Assembly (NCBI GenBank): GCA_035582835.1 | Contig: JAYKAV010000311.1 | Location: 1 to 64,000 of the forward strand | Source of the DNA: Phoebastria nigripes | Taxonomy: Eukaryota > Chordata > Aves > Procellariiformes > Diomedeidae | Length of the DNA: 64,000 nt | Reading direction: 5' to 3' | Shown: piece by piece, positions 10,331 to 23,300 of the stretch | How positions within the stretch are numbered: position 1 is the stretch's first letter | How the letters are laid out: the number at the start of each line of letters is the position of its first letter | Notes under the pieces: generated by a model | Told to the model about the DNA's origin: nothing | What the model saw: the letters and a program-made list of their open reading frames with translations, nothing else | Database searches by the model: none | Translations under genes and position numbers: made by a program

Positions 10331-13300
10331 CCAAAAAGCAGCCTGAGAGTAGGGCAGCAGTTATCAGTCAGAAAGGGATAGTCAGCAATTGTTCAGGGAT
10401 AACCAGCAAAATTAATGTCAGGCAGCGCAGTTGGTTGCAGTAAAGATGGTGTGTGTTGCCAAAGAGCAAAGGAAAATAGTAAAAGCTGTTTAAGGGTTGT
10501 TTTCTGTTGTACTGAATCAGGAGTTTAATCATGATGGAGATGAGCAGAGGAGCCCTGTGCCTGCCCCAGGGCAATGGCAGGAGCTTTCTACCCTCTTCTT
10601 TTTGGCAGAAACTTGTTGCCACCTGGAAATAGGAGTGCCTACATCCCAGCGCTGACCTACTAGGATTCTCAACATGCAGTAATGAAAGTATTTGGCAAAA
10701 GGCTCCAAATTAATTATAGCTACAAGTTTAGCCTCTGCCTGAAGCTGGCACTCAAACTGTTTCTGTAAGGATTACAAGCAAAGATACTTCTAGGGAACAG
10801 TAGCACTAGTGATAGGAAATCTGACTCCCGCTCCTTTCTCTCAGTCTCCTGCTCGCTAAGAGACTTTATTGCAGCTGCTGAGAAAGGGCCTGAAGCTATG
10901 TCACCTGCAGCAATGTCACCTGCTCTGCTGAGCCTCTGGAACCAGCAACGAGCTGGTCTGTATGCTCCTCTCCTACCAAGGAAGCAGAGGTTTGTCAGCA
11001 AACTGACCCCATGGCTTTTAAAACATGAATGTGAGCATGAACCTAAAAAAACCCAAGCATTTTTGAACACACCCTCCAAACCATCTACCGTGTTCATCAT
11101 TTGATGGGTAGTCCACAATACCTTTGGGATACCTTATGCCACTAGTTAAACATTAGTTTACTTGCATTTGTGTCCCTCCTGTATTTGCAACATCCTTAAC
11201 TTCTCATTGCCATCACAAATATTTCATCACAATCCTTTGGGACAATTGTACTTCTAGTTTATCAAAAACGCAGGTGTCAGAAGTACCCAACCACCTGGCC
11301 CTTGTCAAAACCATCCCAGGTCTCTGTAAACACATTCCAGTCTCACACACCGAGGTGCGGCAAGACTCTCACCTTTTACCCAATTAGTAAACACGATTTA
11401 TTTGTGTGGCAAAGAGAAAAGACTCTTACTTCCATTATGCCAACTAATAAATTTCTCATAAACAGGTCTCTCAGGAGGGACCAGTTCTACCCCACTTACT
11501 TATCTTTAATAGAAACCTTTCCATAATCAACACAAGTTTGATCTAAACCTGCTTCTAAAGAGAAATCAAAACCTTTTATTTTTCAAAATGCAGGGTATGC
11601 TTATGGAGGAAAAAAATACTCCTGTTTTCCAAGATTGTATCAATACCATTAATAAAAAGAAGCTGACCCAAGATTAAGTGACACAGAGCAGCCAACCCAC
11701 AACCTCCCTCTAGAGCAGAACGGCGGCACAACATTACGTCGCAGCTTGCCTTAGGTCTGAATACTATATGCTCTATTTTTTCCATTCTTCTGGCAGTGGT
11801 ACATTGTTATAGCAGTAGATGTTTTACCCTGTTGCTTGTGCCACACTATGTTCCCTCAAGTCTGTTAAGGTTAAGACCAGTTTTCTTTTCCTAGTTAACC
11901 TCAAAGGAGATCTCAGCAAAATCTTGACATTTTAGTGCTTCTCTCAGATCCAGTGTGCATCCTGGCCAACCGAGCAAGCAGGACATTTAAAAGCCATTGC
12001 CAAATTGCCAGCATCCTTCTCAACACCACATGAAAAAGGAAAGAGAGAGAGACCCATTGCTTCTGCCAGGGCTGGAGAGTCTGAAAAGCAGCGTGGTCTG
12101 CACTCGAGATCCTCAGTGATTGCATTGCGCGCTGGACACTTCTGCCAGGGATTGGAGCATTTGGAAGAGAAACTCCACCTTCTCCCACGAAAGGGGGCTC
12201 AGTCCTACGTTTGATGGCAGATGCAATGAAGATAGAAAAAGGGAACTGAAGATTTTGTTCCGAATGCCTGGAGCACTCTCTAACGCTGGATAATTTCCTG
12301 ACATTTCTGTGGCGTTCAGCAATGCAGAATCTCCCATTACTAGGTGTCTTCCTAATGCCTGTGATTGTTTTGAAGTCCATCCTGTAACAGCAAAACCATC
12401 CCACCTATCATCTGTAGTTTGTGCAGTGATCAGGTCATGTTACAACTGGCTCCCTTAAAAATTAGTGGTTTAATGCCCGACAGAGATGAAACATGCATTT
12501 TCAAGGCTCCTGACTGATCCAAAGCCAAATATTCCAGTAAATGGCAATAATCAAAATCCATTAAGTGGAAGGACCAGTTGTGGCTTGTTTTCCCTAGCTT
12601 TTTAATGTTACGTTTTTCATTAGTTAGAAGGCAGAGCTGTTCCTCGTAACTTCGTTAGCATTTATCAGAAAGCTATCTGCTATAGTGAGGCCATCAGAGT
12701 TCCCAGGAAATATATATAAAGACCAAAACAAGCAACCTCATTGAGACTAGGTTTGTAAATTTGCTTATCTTCTAACTTCTGGTCACCATGACACAGGGCA
12801 GATGGCTAGATTTCTTTCAGTCTGATTTGATTACTACTTGTTTTTGTCTCTTTTGCAAGAGAGCACATGAGACTCCACACTGAGTTAGCTGGGAAGGACC
12901 TCATCCTAACAGTCTCACCAAGGTGATCTTGTTACTCCACGATCCAGTGCCCTCTTCAGTGCTCCTAGTAGTAAAGAAACATCAAAAGCCAGTGTACACA
13001 GTTGAAATTCAGTTAGACTAAGCACCTGAACTAGGTAGTCTGAATTTTATCTCTTAAAAATAGAAATCTCATAGCAACAAGCACGGTAGAAATACCAACA
13101 TGGACAAGTAGCTTCAGTTAGGGATGAAAACTGTTAGCAGTTCAGATCCAGACAGGGATTTAGCATTTAATCCTCAGGCTTGCAACACACTTCACTAGGA
13201 CTTCAGGCACACCAAATTATTTCTTCCTGTTTTCTATTTCTGCCTCTATTACTCCGTGTTTATTATTTAGAAAGCTCCCCAAACCTCTCTCAGCTTTGGT

Positions 13301-15020
13301 CTGCCTGGTGCAATACATGCAGGGACTCAATTTCTGCTTCGGGCAGTTTTCGTTCAGCTGGAGCAGGATTGAAGGAAACAGGAGCGTTTTGGCTGCCAAG
13401 ACACATTGCAACTTCTTATAACAAACACCAGGAGCTGCAGGGGTAATCCTTTGATTGATTCTCTAAACCACGAAAGCTGCTTGACAGAAATGCGTCACGC
13501 TACTGAGTGGGGAGGCCAGGGCAGCGCCTAAAAGCCTGGCTCCAGAACACTGGAGCGAACACCCCGAGATGAGGAGACATCCCCACCTTTCCAAAGCCCT
13601 CACTTTCTCAGAGGGAGGGAGGATGTCCAAGCACTTTGTACGTTAAAGAAACCAAGGATGCTTGAGTCTTCCCACGCGACAGCTGCTGAGCGGTGCCAGC
13701 ACACCCAGGGAAGTTGCCCATTGAATGAAAAGCTCTTCACAAACAGAATAGGAAGTTAAAATCACAAAATGGATGGACTAAAGGGATGGACTAAATCCGC
13801 TGCAGCTTTTTGACATTTTAAAGCTGTTGCCAGCAGTGCAGGAGGAAGTAGAGAGCCAGACACTTGTCAGTCACAGAGTTTCAAGGAAAGAAGATGACTG
13901 AGAATTTGGTCACACTGACTGACGCTGAACCCCACTGTTCACTCCCTTTTTTCTCAGCTACTCCATTTCTGTGGTATTTGTCCAGGTTGTAAGAGCTTCA
14001 GAGCACAGTTCAGACCCATCTCATCTCCTCTGCATCTTTTCAGTAACATAAAAAGGACAAAAATGGCAGAGTAGCAGATTCAACATGAACCTTCCGGTGT
14101 GTAATGAGCACATCTACAGAGCCAAAAACTTGCAGTGGCTGAAATCCACGTGCTATTTCGATATCTAAAAATGTAAATCAAGCGGATGTCTCCCAGATGA
14201 AAACATTACAATATACAGTAATGTTAGAAGGCTAAACCAGACAGACTGCTCGGAAGGAGCATGAGTGTGATACGTAACTGAGGCTACTGCATAAACCTGG
14301 AGCAGTCTTGGCTCTGTAACTAACCACAAATGAGCACACACACTGCTCGGACTCACTTTCATCCGTACATTTGCATTCATCTCCAAATGAGACCTCTTTG
14401 GGAAGGCTAGCTCATGATTTGAATCTAATCTCAAGGACTGCTTATAATCTTGTCTGATTTCCATTCATCAAAATTAGTGTCTCTAGCTAAATAGTTTTAG
14501 CTGGTTCAACTAGCTGGGTAGTTTTATCTATGAGGCATCCAACGTTGCCAGGAATTTTCCTCTACAGGAAACACCTCATCAGCACAGCTGAGGCAAACCT
14601 CAGACATGTTCATCCAGCTGTACATCCAGAAGTTCATCCAACTGCAAGCAGGCCAGCAGAAACTGGAGGCTGAAGACAAACATTCGTATTCAGCAAGGAG
14701 AGTCATCTTTTGGCGGGTGGGGGGGAAGAGAAGTGTACGAGCACCTGCCGGTTCGGCCGCAGTGCTGAGCCGGGGGCCTCTGTTCACACTGCCACACTGC
14801 CACATGCGGAACAAGGGCAGTCTTGGATCTCAGGGGAGGTGAAGGTAAAGGAAAGATTTGTTTCTCAGCTGCTCTGTGCTTCAGTATTTCAGAAGCAGAA
14901 AGCAGAGCAGCCAAGACATGCTCTGTGTTATTTTCCTAAATATATTTGTTTCTATGTGTTTTTTCTTCTCCTCTTTATTTTTTTCTCTGTGCCGTCTGAG
15001 GTTTTGTGCTTATGAGACTT
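10331..15020. other. Intergenic DNA with no gene recognised
   Basis: About 4.7 kb of unannotated sequence. Open frames up to about 163 codons exist on both strands (for example near 11913-12404) but show no domain, conserved motif or splice-flanked structure that I recognise. No further CR1 or LTR fragment was seen. Confidence 0.55.
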
Positions 15021-15597
15021 TGTTGTGGGTTAACCCCAGCCAGCAGCTCAGCCCCACCCAGCTGCACGCTCAGCACCCCCTCAGTGGGATGGGGGCAGAA
15101 TCGGAAGGGTAAAAGTCAGAAAACTTGTGAGCCAAGATAAAGACAGTTCAATAGGGAAAGCAAAGCTGTGCACACAAGCAAAGCAAAACAAGGAATTCAT
15201 TCACTCCTTCCCATCGGCAGGCAGGTGTTCAGCCATCTCCAGGAAAGCAGGGCTCCATCACACGTAATGGTTACTTGGGAAGACAAACGCCATAACCACA
15301 AATGTCCCCCCTTCCTCCTCCTTTCCCTGAGCTTTTATTGCTGAGCACGATGTCATATGGTAGGGAACATCCCTTTGGTCAGTTGGAGTCAGCTGGCTGT
15401 GTCCCCTCCCAATCTCTTGTGCACCCCCAACCTAATTGCTGGGGGGGGCGGTGTGAAACAGAGAAGGCCTTGACGCTGTTCAGCAAGAACTAAAACATCC
15501 CTGTGTTATCAATGCTATTTTGGTCACAAATCCAAAACACAGCACCATCCCAGCTGCTATGAAGAAAATTAACCCCATCCCAGCCAAAACCAGTACA
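15021..15597 (-). mobile_element. Solo LTR, copy D
   Basis: A minus-oriented LTR from about 15597 (decayed TGTACTGGTT start) to TGTTGTGGGTTAACC at 15021. Flanks GACTT and GACCT give a five-base target duplication with one difference. The TATA box position reads CAATAAAA, so promoter function is doubtful. The middle segment, including the stretch around GATGGCTGAACACC, matches copy C and not copies A, B and E. Moderate CpG loss puts it among the older copies. Confidence 0.85.
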
Positions 15598-16950
15598 GAC
15601 CTGCTAGAAACTCTTGCAGGGACAAACACCAAACAACACAGCTCGAAGCATGGTTGCAGACCCAGGACAGACAGCTCACCTGCCCTACCTACGCCCTTTC
15701 TGCAAGACTACCTAGCCCAGCATCTTGCCACAACAATACTTTTAATGGTCCTAGTCACCAAACAGTCATGTCTTTGGCACTGGTATCTCTGAAATGTATT
15801 TTGCTCTGTAACTATAAATTCAGAACTAGCAGGACTGTCTGCACTTGCAGAACAGGTAACACCAAGGGACTGAAAGAAGGGCTTCTCTGCACACAAGTTT
15901 TTATACTTTGCCCTATTCTGCTAGTCACTCTAGTAAAGACTCAGCCACAAACCTTGCCCACGGTGTAAAGGTAAATCATGTCATGCAGGACTTCTTGAAG
16001 AGGTCTTTTTATGAGGAAGTCTGCTAAGTGTGACATAGCACACAGAGAGGTGCAGATCGAGGGTTCTGGAAAGTTTCAGGACTCAGTCACTGCCATATTA
16101 GCAGTTTTATAGGAAAGCCTGAAAACCTCAGAAGAACACAGGTCTAATATACACCTGGACTCAAACACCGTCAAGACCTGGCATACATGACCACATGAAC
16201 TCCTTGCAAACCTTTTTCTCTCTCCTTTTTGGTCCCTAGGTGAGAAGCTGCCTCCAGACTTGTCAGTACCTTTCCCCCCCCATTCAAGGAAAGTTTTAAA
16301 TCAGCACAACTGGCAGCTGGACTTGCCTGTCTAAACCCACGAGTAAATAAACTGTCCTTGGGATCCACACCCCTGCAAGCCAGGCTGTTAACAAGGTTTT
16401 AGGTGGGGCGACAGCTTTTTCCATTGCAGTACTTTGTGTGTGCCAGGTAGTTTGAAGTGGGTTAGCGCACTGAAACCCATTGGGCTCCTGGAGCCCGTTG
16501 TCCCCACCACGCCTCAGCTGTGACACTCAGAAATGCCTGTTGGGTGGCTCCTGCCGTCCTGCGCTTGCATTGCTCCTGCAGGTGGGTGGGAAATGACCAG
16601 GAGTTTCCTTTGTATTTTTTTTTAAAGACACCTACAAAAGTTTCACTGTATTTTCTGCTTAAGTACTTGGTGCCTATTTGGAGAATGTTATCCTTGATCA
16701 AATTTTGAAGAGTTATGGTGATATTTCAGCACGTACCCAAAATTTATTTATATTTAGCTTGCTTAGGATGCCCAGGCAGAGACAACCACAGCCTCCAGTG
16801 CCTGTCTAAAATGTTTGCCATTGACAACTCTTTGCCACAAGACAATCTTCTTCTTTGAACTCAAACCAGTAAGTTTCCTTATTCCTTTACATTTTAAGAC
16901 ACAAGGATTTTAAAAAAGACGATTCCACCCAGAAACACAGATTTCCTCGA
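15598..16950. other. Intergenic DNA with no gene recognised
   Basis: Unremarkable sequence between LTR copy D and the GC-rich repeat island. No coding frame with recognisable content, no repeat family identified. Confidence 0.55.
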
Positions 16951-17013
16951 ACGCCCCCGGAGCTCATCCCTTCACCACCCCTGAGCGGCCGGTTATTGCC
17001 GTGCGGCGCCCCC

Positions 17014-17043
17014 GGCCCCGGCCCCGGCCCCGGCCCCGGCCCC
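17014..17043. repeat. (GGCCCC)5 array at the left edge of the gap
   Basis: Five perfect GGCCCC units on the plus strand that run exactly into the N block, preceded by an imperfect GGCGCCCCC. The G-rich strand here is the minus strand. Confidence 0.95.
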
Positions 17044-17114
17044 NNNNNNNNNNNNNNNNNNNNNNNNNNNNNNNNNNNNNNNNNNNNNNNNNNNNNNNNN
17101 NNNNNNNNNNNNNN
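17044..17114. other. Assembly gap (71 N)
   Basis: Run of unknown bases. It starts at a repeat unit boundary, so the left array is probably longer than shown and the real gap size is unknown. Confidence 0.99.
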
Positions 17115-17147
17115 CTGACGCCACCTGGCGGTAGCGGCGGGGCCGGC

Positions 17148-17191
17148 GGGGCCGGGGCCGGGGCCGGGGCCGGGGCCGGGGCCGGGGCCGG
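17148..17191. repeat. (GGGGCC)7 array on the right of the gap
   Basis: Seven perfect GGGGCC units on the plus strand followed by a partial unit. G-rich strand is now the plus strand, opposite to the left array, so the two arrays form an inverted repeat. GGGGCC arrays are known to form G-quadruplexes and are hard to sequence. Confidence 0.95.
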
Positions 17192-17296
17192 TACCTGTCC
17201 TTCTGCAGGGCAACCCATGAAGTGGGGGGGGGAAAAAAAAAAACAACGTTTTCTTTCCCCCCAACTCCTGTTAGTGTTTCTCGTGTATTTTTTAAC

Positions 17297-17341
17297 ACTT
17301 CAAAAGTTCTTAAAGTTTTAAAACTTCAAAAGTTCTTAAAG
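17297..17341. repeat. Two 19-bp direct repeats, 26-bp period
   Basis: The 19-bp segment at 17297-17315 (ACTTCAAAAGTTCTTAAAG) is repeated exactly at 17323-17341 with a short T/A-rich spacer. It is a local tandem duplication close to the GC-rich gap. Confidence 0.9.
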
Positions 17342-20300
17342 CCACGCAGTAACGAAATGCACCTGCAACGTGCGAGTGTGTGCAGCTGTGTGTATTGCAG
17401 GACTTGCCGAATCTTTCAGTTGCTTTGTTCTCATGAAGTTTTGTTAGCCTCAATATCCCCATCTGTATCCAGTAAGGACTTCAGAGGAATGATTTCACAC
17501 AACACAAACGTATGTGAGGTGAAACATAGCCATTAGCACACACCTACACTTGGTTCAGTAAAGAAAGGCAACTACTAGGTCAGGATGAAACTGCAGCCAT
17601 TTTACCAGGCAGGTTCTAGCAACCTGGTTTGGGGCTAATCCTCTGGGATTAAGATTCCTTAAATTCTGCAACTATCTCTAAAGACTATCGGTAGTCAGGA
17701 CTTTCACTTCACACCACCTTAGAGAAACACACACATTGCTTAGATCTTCCCCTAAGCTGGTGAAAACAGCTCCAGTATCTGCTCAGAAAGTCCACAGCTC
17801 AAACCAGCTCTGCTGTGTATCCTCCAAGTGAAATAATGTATAGTCTCTCCCTGGCAGGTATTCTAATTACATGAGTGTGCCTAGGTTTGAAATAGCCTTA
17901 GAAGGGTTATTTTTCTCTTTATTCTTCTCAGAGGGAGGAATCTGTGACAAATGTCCTCACATCGGCAGGATTTTGGAAAGGAAAGTAGATTAAATGTAGC
18001 TCCTTTACCAGCCACCATCTCTGCCCTAAATCGTACACAATAATCACCAACAGGCTGGCTGAAGAACATGTGGAAAGGCAGGAGAAGCCCACGAGGCCCA
18101 CGTGCGTAGGTTTGGGAGAGCAGCTCCCAGGAGGGAACACGTATTGAAGCCCTCTTTACCTGTCAGGTTCCTTCCTCTTTTCACAGTTATCGCTGGCTTC
18201 CTCTTTCCAGATAGCAGAGGTGTAGCCTGAGATTTTTAATAATTCCAAATGTGGTGAGTTCTCACCGTTTTTTCAATATTTCTGAGATTTGTATTTCTCA
18301 TTTTCCTAAGAAAAAGTGAGCGCAAATCAAAATCCAATAAAAATTTTAAGTGCAGGAACCCATGCCAGAGTGGACTCCAAACTCTGATTTGGTGCCCAAA
18401 GTTGCTATTTAACAAATAGGGACAGTTAGGTGTCTGACGGGGTGCCAGAGCAATCAGTGTTCAAGGCAGAGAGCCCATTTTAAGTGACCAAGTCAAGTCA
18501 CCAAACACGAATGTGCAAGGGGAAATCTCCTGACTTTCTGGGATGTCAGCATCCTGTGCTAGCTGTGAAGGAAGGAAGCTCCTGCACTCGGTATCCTGAG
18601 CCCTGAAATACCTTCTGAAAATAGGTATTCAAAGCAAGAAGGGCTGAGTCTTCTCTTAGGCAGGATCACTAGGTGGTAATGGTATCACCAGTATATTTGA
18701 AAGATTGGATCATTCACTCAGGAAGTGGGTCGCAGAATTTAAGTTCTTCCTCCGCCTAAGGAGGGATCCAAATCCGTACCAATTTGAACACTCCGCACAC
18801 CGGGAACTTTTGAGGCTATATAGCAATTCAAGGAGAAAGAATTTCTATCTCTCTTGAAGAACACAGGAGGAAGCAATTGTGTCATTTCTTGTTAGCAATG
18901 GGAAGTCATGTATTCTTGTCTCTGCTCTCAGTACTGGCTATCTATTTTGTAGATGTAATGTAAATGCTACCTACAATGGAAAGAATGGTGACTCTTCTGG
19001 ATGTCCTGTAGGAGAACACAGCAGCTAGCACACAATTTGTGGGAAGACCAGACTTGTCAGTGTGTGTGAGACATTCTCAGAACAGACAAAGTGATAAAGC
19101 CCTTAGGGAGATGGGGGGGGGAAGAAAAAAAAAAATTGATTTCTGGATCCCAGTCAGGCTCTGACATAATTGAAGTCTATCTCCTGCCAAGACTCAGATG
19201 TTGCCAAATCTGAACCTATCTATCTTTTTCACCATTTAAATACCCCAGTTCCACACACCCCATACCTCCAGCCATTGAAGAAATATTTTCAACAAAGTAT
19301 TTTTTTTATTTCAACAAAGGAATAGGAACCACAGAAGACAGAGAAGTTCCACAGCAAAAGTTGTCTCAGGGAAGAGCAGGATTCATAGTAACCATGTAAG
19401 AAAAAATCTATTACAGTCTGAGAGAGCAGAAGGACTTGAACAACCAGGCATAAACTCAGGGATAATCCAAGGATGGTGGCAAACCTTTGCTTCAGCTGTT
19501 ACTAGTGAAGATGATGTAGAACATGATGAGTAGGAGGACATATCCAAAATGGCTCAGGGGGATTGATATGCTAAACTGTAAATTGCTATCCATGATTTGG
19601 AAACAGAACATGTATCACAGAGAGAAAAAATAGGCTAGAAATGAGAACAAAGTTTCTCACTATTGGAGAGTTAAAGCTCTGGAATGGCCTTTCAATAGCA
19701 GCAAAGGGCCCAAACCTGGCCATTTTTAAGAGCTTCATAAATCAATGAAGGGGATTATTTTGAAGACTGGACCAAAATGACCCTAGATATCCTTAGCAGT
19801 TATAGGTTCATGTTTATAAATCAGGGAACAGAGACTCAACAAATCACAATCACCATTCTGCAGATCAAAAATAGTTAGAATAGAATAACATTTCAGTCAG
19901 ATCAAATAACAGTGCAGACAAAGTCAAATTTTGTTTCCAGTTCTTCATATTTTAGGTTATGTATGGGTGAAGTTCCCATTCTTGGCTGTGGTCTATAATT
20001 AATATGTTTCATGCAAATTCTGGACCATGTCCTTGTTTCCTGCATGGTCACATGCAGGCACAAGTCCTCAAAATGAGCGGGAACATTTTGTTACTATCGT
20101 ACTGAAAAATGGATGCTGACAGCAATCCTCCACGTCCTGCCACTCGTACAAGGAGACCATAGTATCAGACCATGAGGCTGTGAAGCCAGGGAAGCGGCGA
20201 TGCCTCACATACGGTGATGGCTAGGATACATCTTCTACGTCTCTTAGTTTCTGTGCCGGTGCATCAGAAAGAGCGAATTATAGTGCTTGCATCTTTTTCC

Positions 20301-23300
20301 TCATGGAGCTGCTAGAAAATGGGGGCTCTGTTCCTGGAAGGACAAGCTACAAACAAGTGCCCTGGAAGCTCAAGCTGATACTGCCCAGGCTCCCTGGAAC
20401 AATTTCAGATCACTGTAAACAACCTGATCTTACTTTGAATCAATGGCTCAAGATTCACAAATTTTCAGAAAGTATGAACACCATAGGTAGACTGAGGATG
20501 TGGACGTGGTAGCAATCCTGCAGAGATAGTAATACCAGTAATTCATATTTTGTTTTGAGTTTACTTTCTTTTTAAAATTTATTTAAATAAAAGCAATCCC
20601 TTTGTCAGAGAAACTCAAATAATCAAGAGATCTGTCAAGACTTCTCAATTGGTTTTCTCTTTGAAGATAGATAGCATGCTTTTATGTTCATACGCAGAAT
20701 CTTCTGCTACGTTACTTCAGCCCATCGGAGACACTGACAGTCTCTGAAAAACAACCAAAGGGGCAGGAGGCCAGCTTTAATCATTTGTAGCTAATACACT
20801 GTGCAACACAGAGAGACTGGGGAGAATAATGCTACATAGGAAGTCAAAAGTACTGTATTCCTTACAATTACCGATCTTCAAAGGAAAGAAAGGCTTTAGT
20901 GGTATAAAAAAATAATACTGGTGCTGTAGTTATGCCATATCTGCTGCATCCTGTGTGAATTAGTTTCATTCAAGTATGAACTGCGTTGGTGGCTTTCTAA
21001 TTTACATTATGCCTCCAAACAGTTTTCTATAGCGTCTTTTGAGAAGAACTTGGGGTTTTAGACAAATTAAATATTGTTCTCTCTTTCATGCAGATCATCC
21101 AGATCCAGTCAATGACTCAGTTTTTTATAGCCCTTTTTAAAATTTCATTTTATTTTTAGAGTGCAGAACTTTTTTTGATTTTTTGGAGCCTATTCTTTTG
21201 CAGAGACATATTGTTCAAGAAATCACAAGTGGCTTCACATAAACCCTCAGGAAGGATCAGAGACTGGAAAAGCTGTAGAGGCCATAGGAAAATCTGAGGC
21301 TGGAGCACAGCACTGTAATGCGATGCAATGTATTACAAATATCAGATTAAGTGGAAGAGCTACTTGCTGTTCAACATATTTCAAGCCTTTGCCACGCTTG
21401 TTACTTTGGGAAGGGATGGGGTGAGCCGGGAGCTGCATTTGCTGCACAACATGGCAGTGACAGCATGATCCCAATAAAAGAATTTGCTGTGCTTGGCCAT
21501 GACAGAGCAATGCTGCTGCTTTCCCGAGCACAGGACAACAATCTGCCGCCTCTCAGGAAATGCAAGCCCTCCCATGAAGGCTCCAGCTCCAAACTTCAAA
21601 TTCCCAAACCCTCTGGCTCTAAGGACAGGGAAATAGCAGCCTGAAGCCTGAAGCCTGACCCCACTGAGGGTTTTATCCTCTCTGAGGGACAGCCCCAGAC
21701 TGAGGACCATATAGGGAGTCTCTGGGGAAAACAAAGTTGTTTTTCCCCATTCTTTTGCAACTTTCTGATGGTCACTACCCCGTCACTCTCCATCTACCGC
21801 ATATGGTGCTCACATCAATTTTCACTTGCTTCTGGAGGCTACGTTGTTCCCTGCTGTAGAAGCAGTTGTCTGTGACAAGGACAGCAGGTACACTGTCACA
21901 GATGTCTGGGTAGCTACTTCTATAGGTCCCATAGCATGCTCTCTGTTATCAGGAATAGTAGATAGCCTGGTTTAAAAAAAAAAAAAAAAAAGACAAAATA
22001 AAACATTACGGAGCCTTTGCCAGGGCTTTCGGGGCCAGGCATGTGTGGGAGTTGGGCAGCTCAGGAGCAGTGCAGCTCTGTTCACATGGTGCTACACCTA
22101 TGTAAATCAATCCAAGTAATGCCATGCTGTCACACAGAGCTACCTCAGGTGTCTCTGCACCTGAGGCAATCTGTACTTTAGATAATCTTCCCAGGAACAA
22201 TAAGGAGTTACTGAGAGTAACTCATACACTAATCCCCAGAGTGGACCAACCCAGGAGTGTCACAACCCATTTTACAGAGGAAGAACAAGAACTTCAAAGC
22301 CCTGCAGAAGGCTTTGGGAATGGCAGTGCCTGGTTTTGAGGCTCCCTGTTACCTGGTGGAGTCCTCTGCCCCCGAGGAAGGCCACAGGCCTGCAGGTGGC
22401 TCAGGGCAGGGATGGGTGCCAAAGCGTGGGAGTCGGAGACTCATGCTGCCAGCCAGGACCTGCTAACATAGGAAATGATAAATAGGGCAGTGCATTTGAA
22501 GATCACAGTTGACAAGGTATTTCCGTTCTTTTCTTCACTTGGTGCCCATGGTAATTTGTCCATACTTTGAAGTTTGCCATTTGGTAGTTTTTGCATAGCT
22601 AATGAGGACTAACCTGTGTCCTCTACATCCTGTTCGCTCTTTGTTATGTTACCATGGAAATACGATCTCCAAAATGTAGTTAGTAGAGACCCTCCAAAAC
22701 ACAAGGGATTCATAGTACAGAAGTATAGCATAGACTAATACTTACTAGTGAAACGCATTAAACATCTTTTGTCACAGTACGAAATTCAGCAGGAATTTTT
22801 CAAACGACTACTCATTATTGGTCTGTTTGGTCCCATTGGAGTCATCTGTGAAACTCCCATTAATCAAACAAGAAGCATGTAAGAAAAGCTGTTGACCATT
22901 CACACTCCATTTATCTTCTAAAGTAAGTGATGTTCATACCTGCCCAAGTCTATGTGATCAGTAACTCAACAGGTAGGAGTATTTCTCTGAAGCAAGAAAC
23001 AGTGTTAAAAAACCCCCACACTTTACTCTGTCTTACTTGGGTTTACAGTCAGAGGCAGAATTTTTTTTTTTTCTACCGAAGAGTGAAAAGTATTGTCAGA
23101 GGTAGCAGCAACATTTTCCATCTGCAATATATATGTTCAGCTCACTGATACAGAACGCCAGACAGTACGATCCCAAGTGACAGCTCGGCTGAGCCTTTCA
23201 CTGCAGACAATACACCGTGGGCTCAGAGGACTCTTCTGTAAAGAGGAAAAGAGTATCTGGGCAGCTGCTCTACAGGAGGACCTGCTGCACCTTCTTTATC

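Larger units (their letters stand above)
16960..17215. other. Small GC-rich island interrupted by an assembly gap
   Basis: A sharply GC- and CpG-rich block of about 250 bp in AT-rich DNA, with 71 N bases at 17044-17114. On either side lie GGCCCC and GGGGCC hexamer arrays. It could be the core of an unannotated promoter island or only the repeat and its edges; no exon, TATA box or start context supports a gene. Confidence 0.6.

Noticed and set aside
11913..12404. 163-codon minus-strand open frame
   Set aside because: No recognisable family, low internal consistency, and no flanking gene structure.
16887..17321. Proline/arginine- and glycine/alanine-rich open frames over the GGGGCC arrays
   Set aside because: They are dipeptide translations of the repeat and N bases, not a gene.
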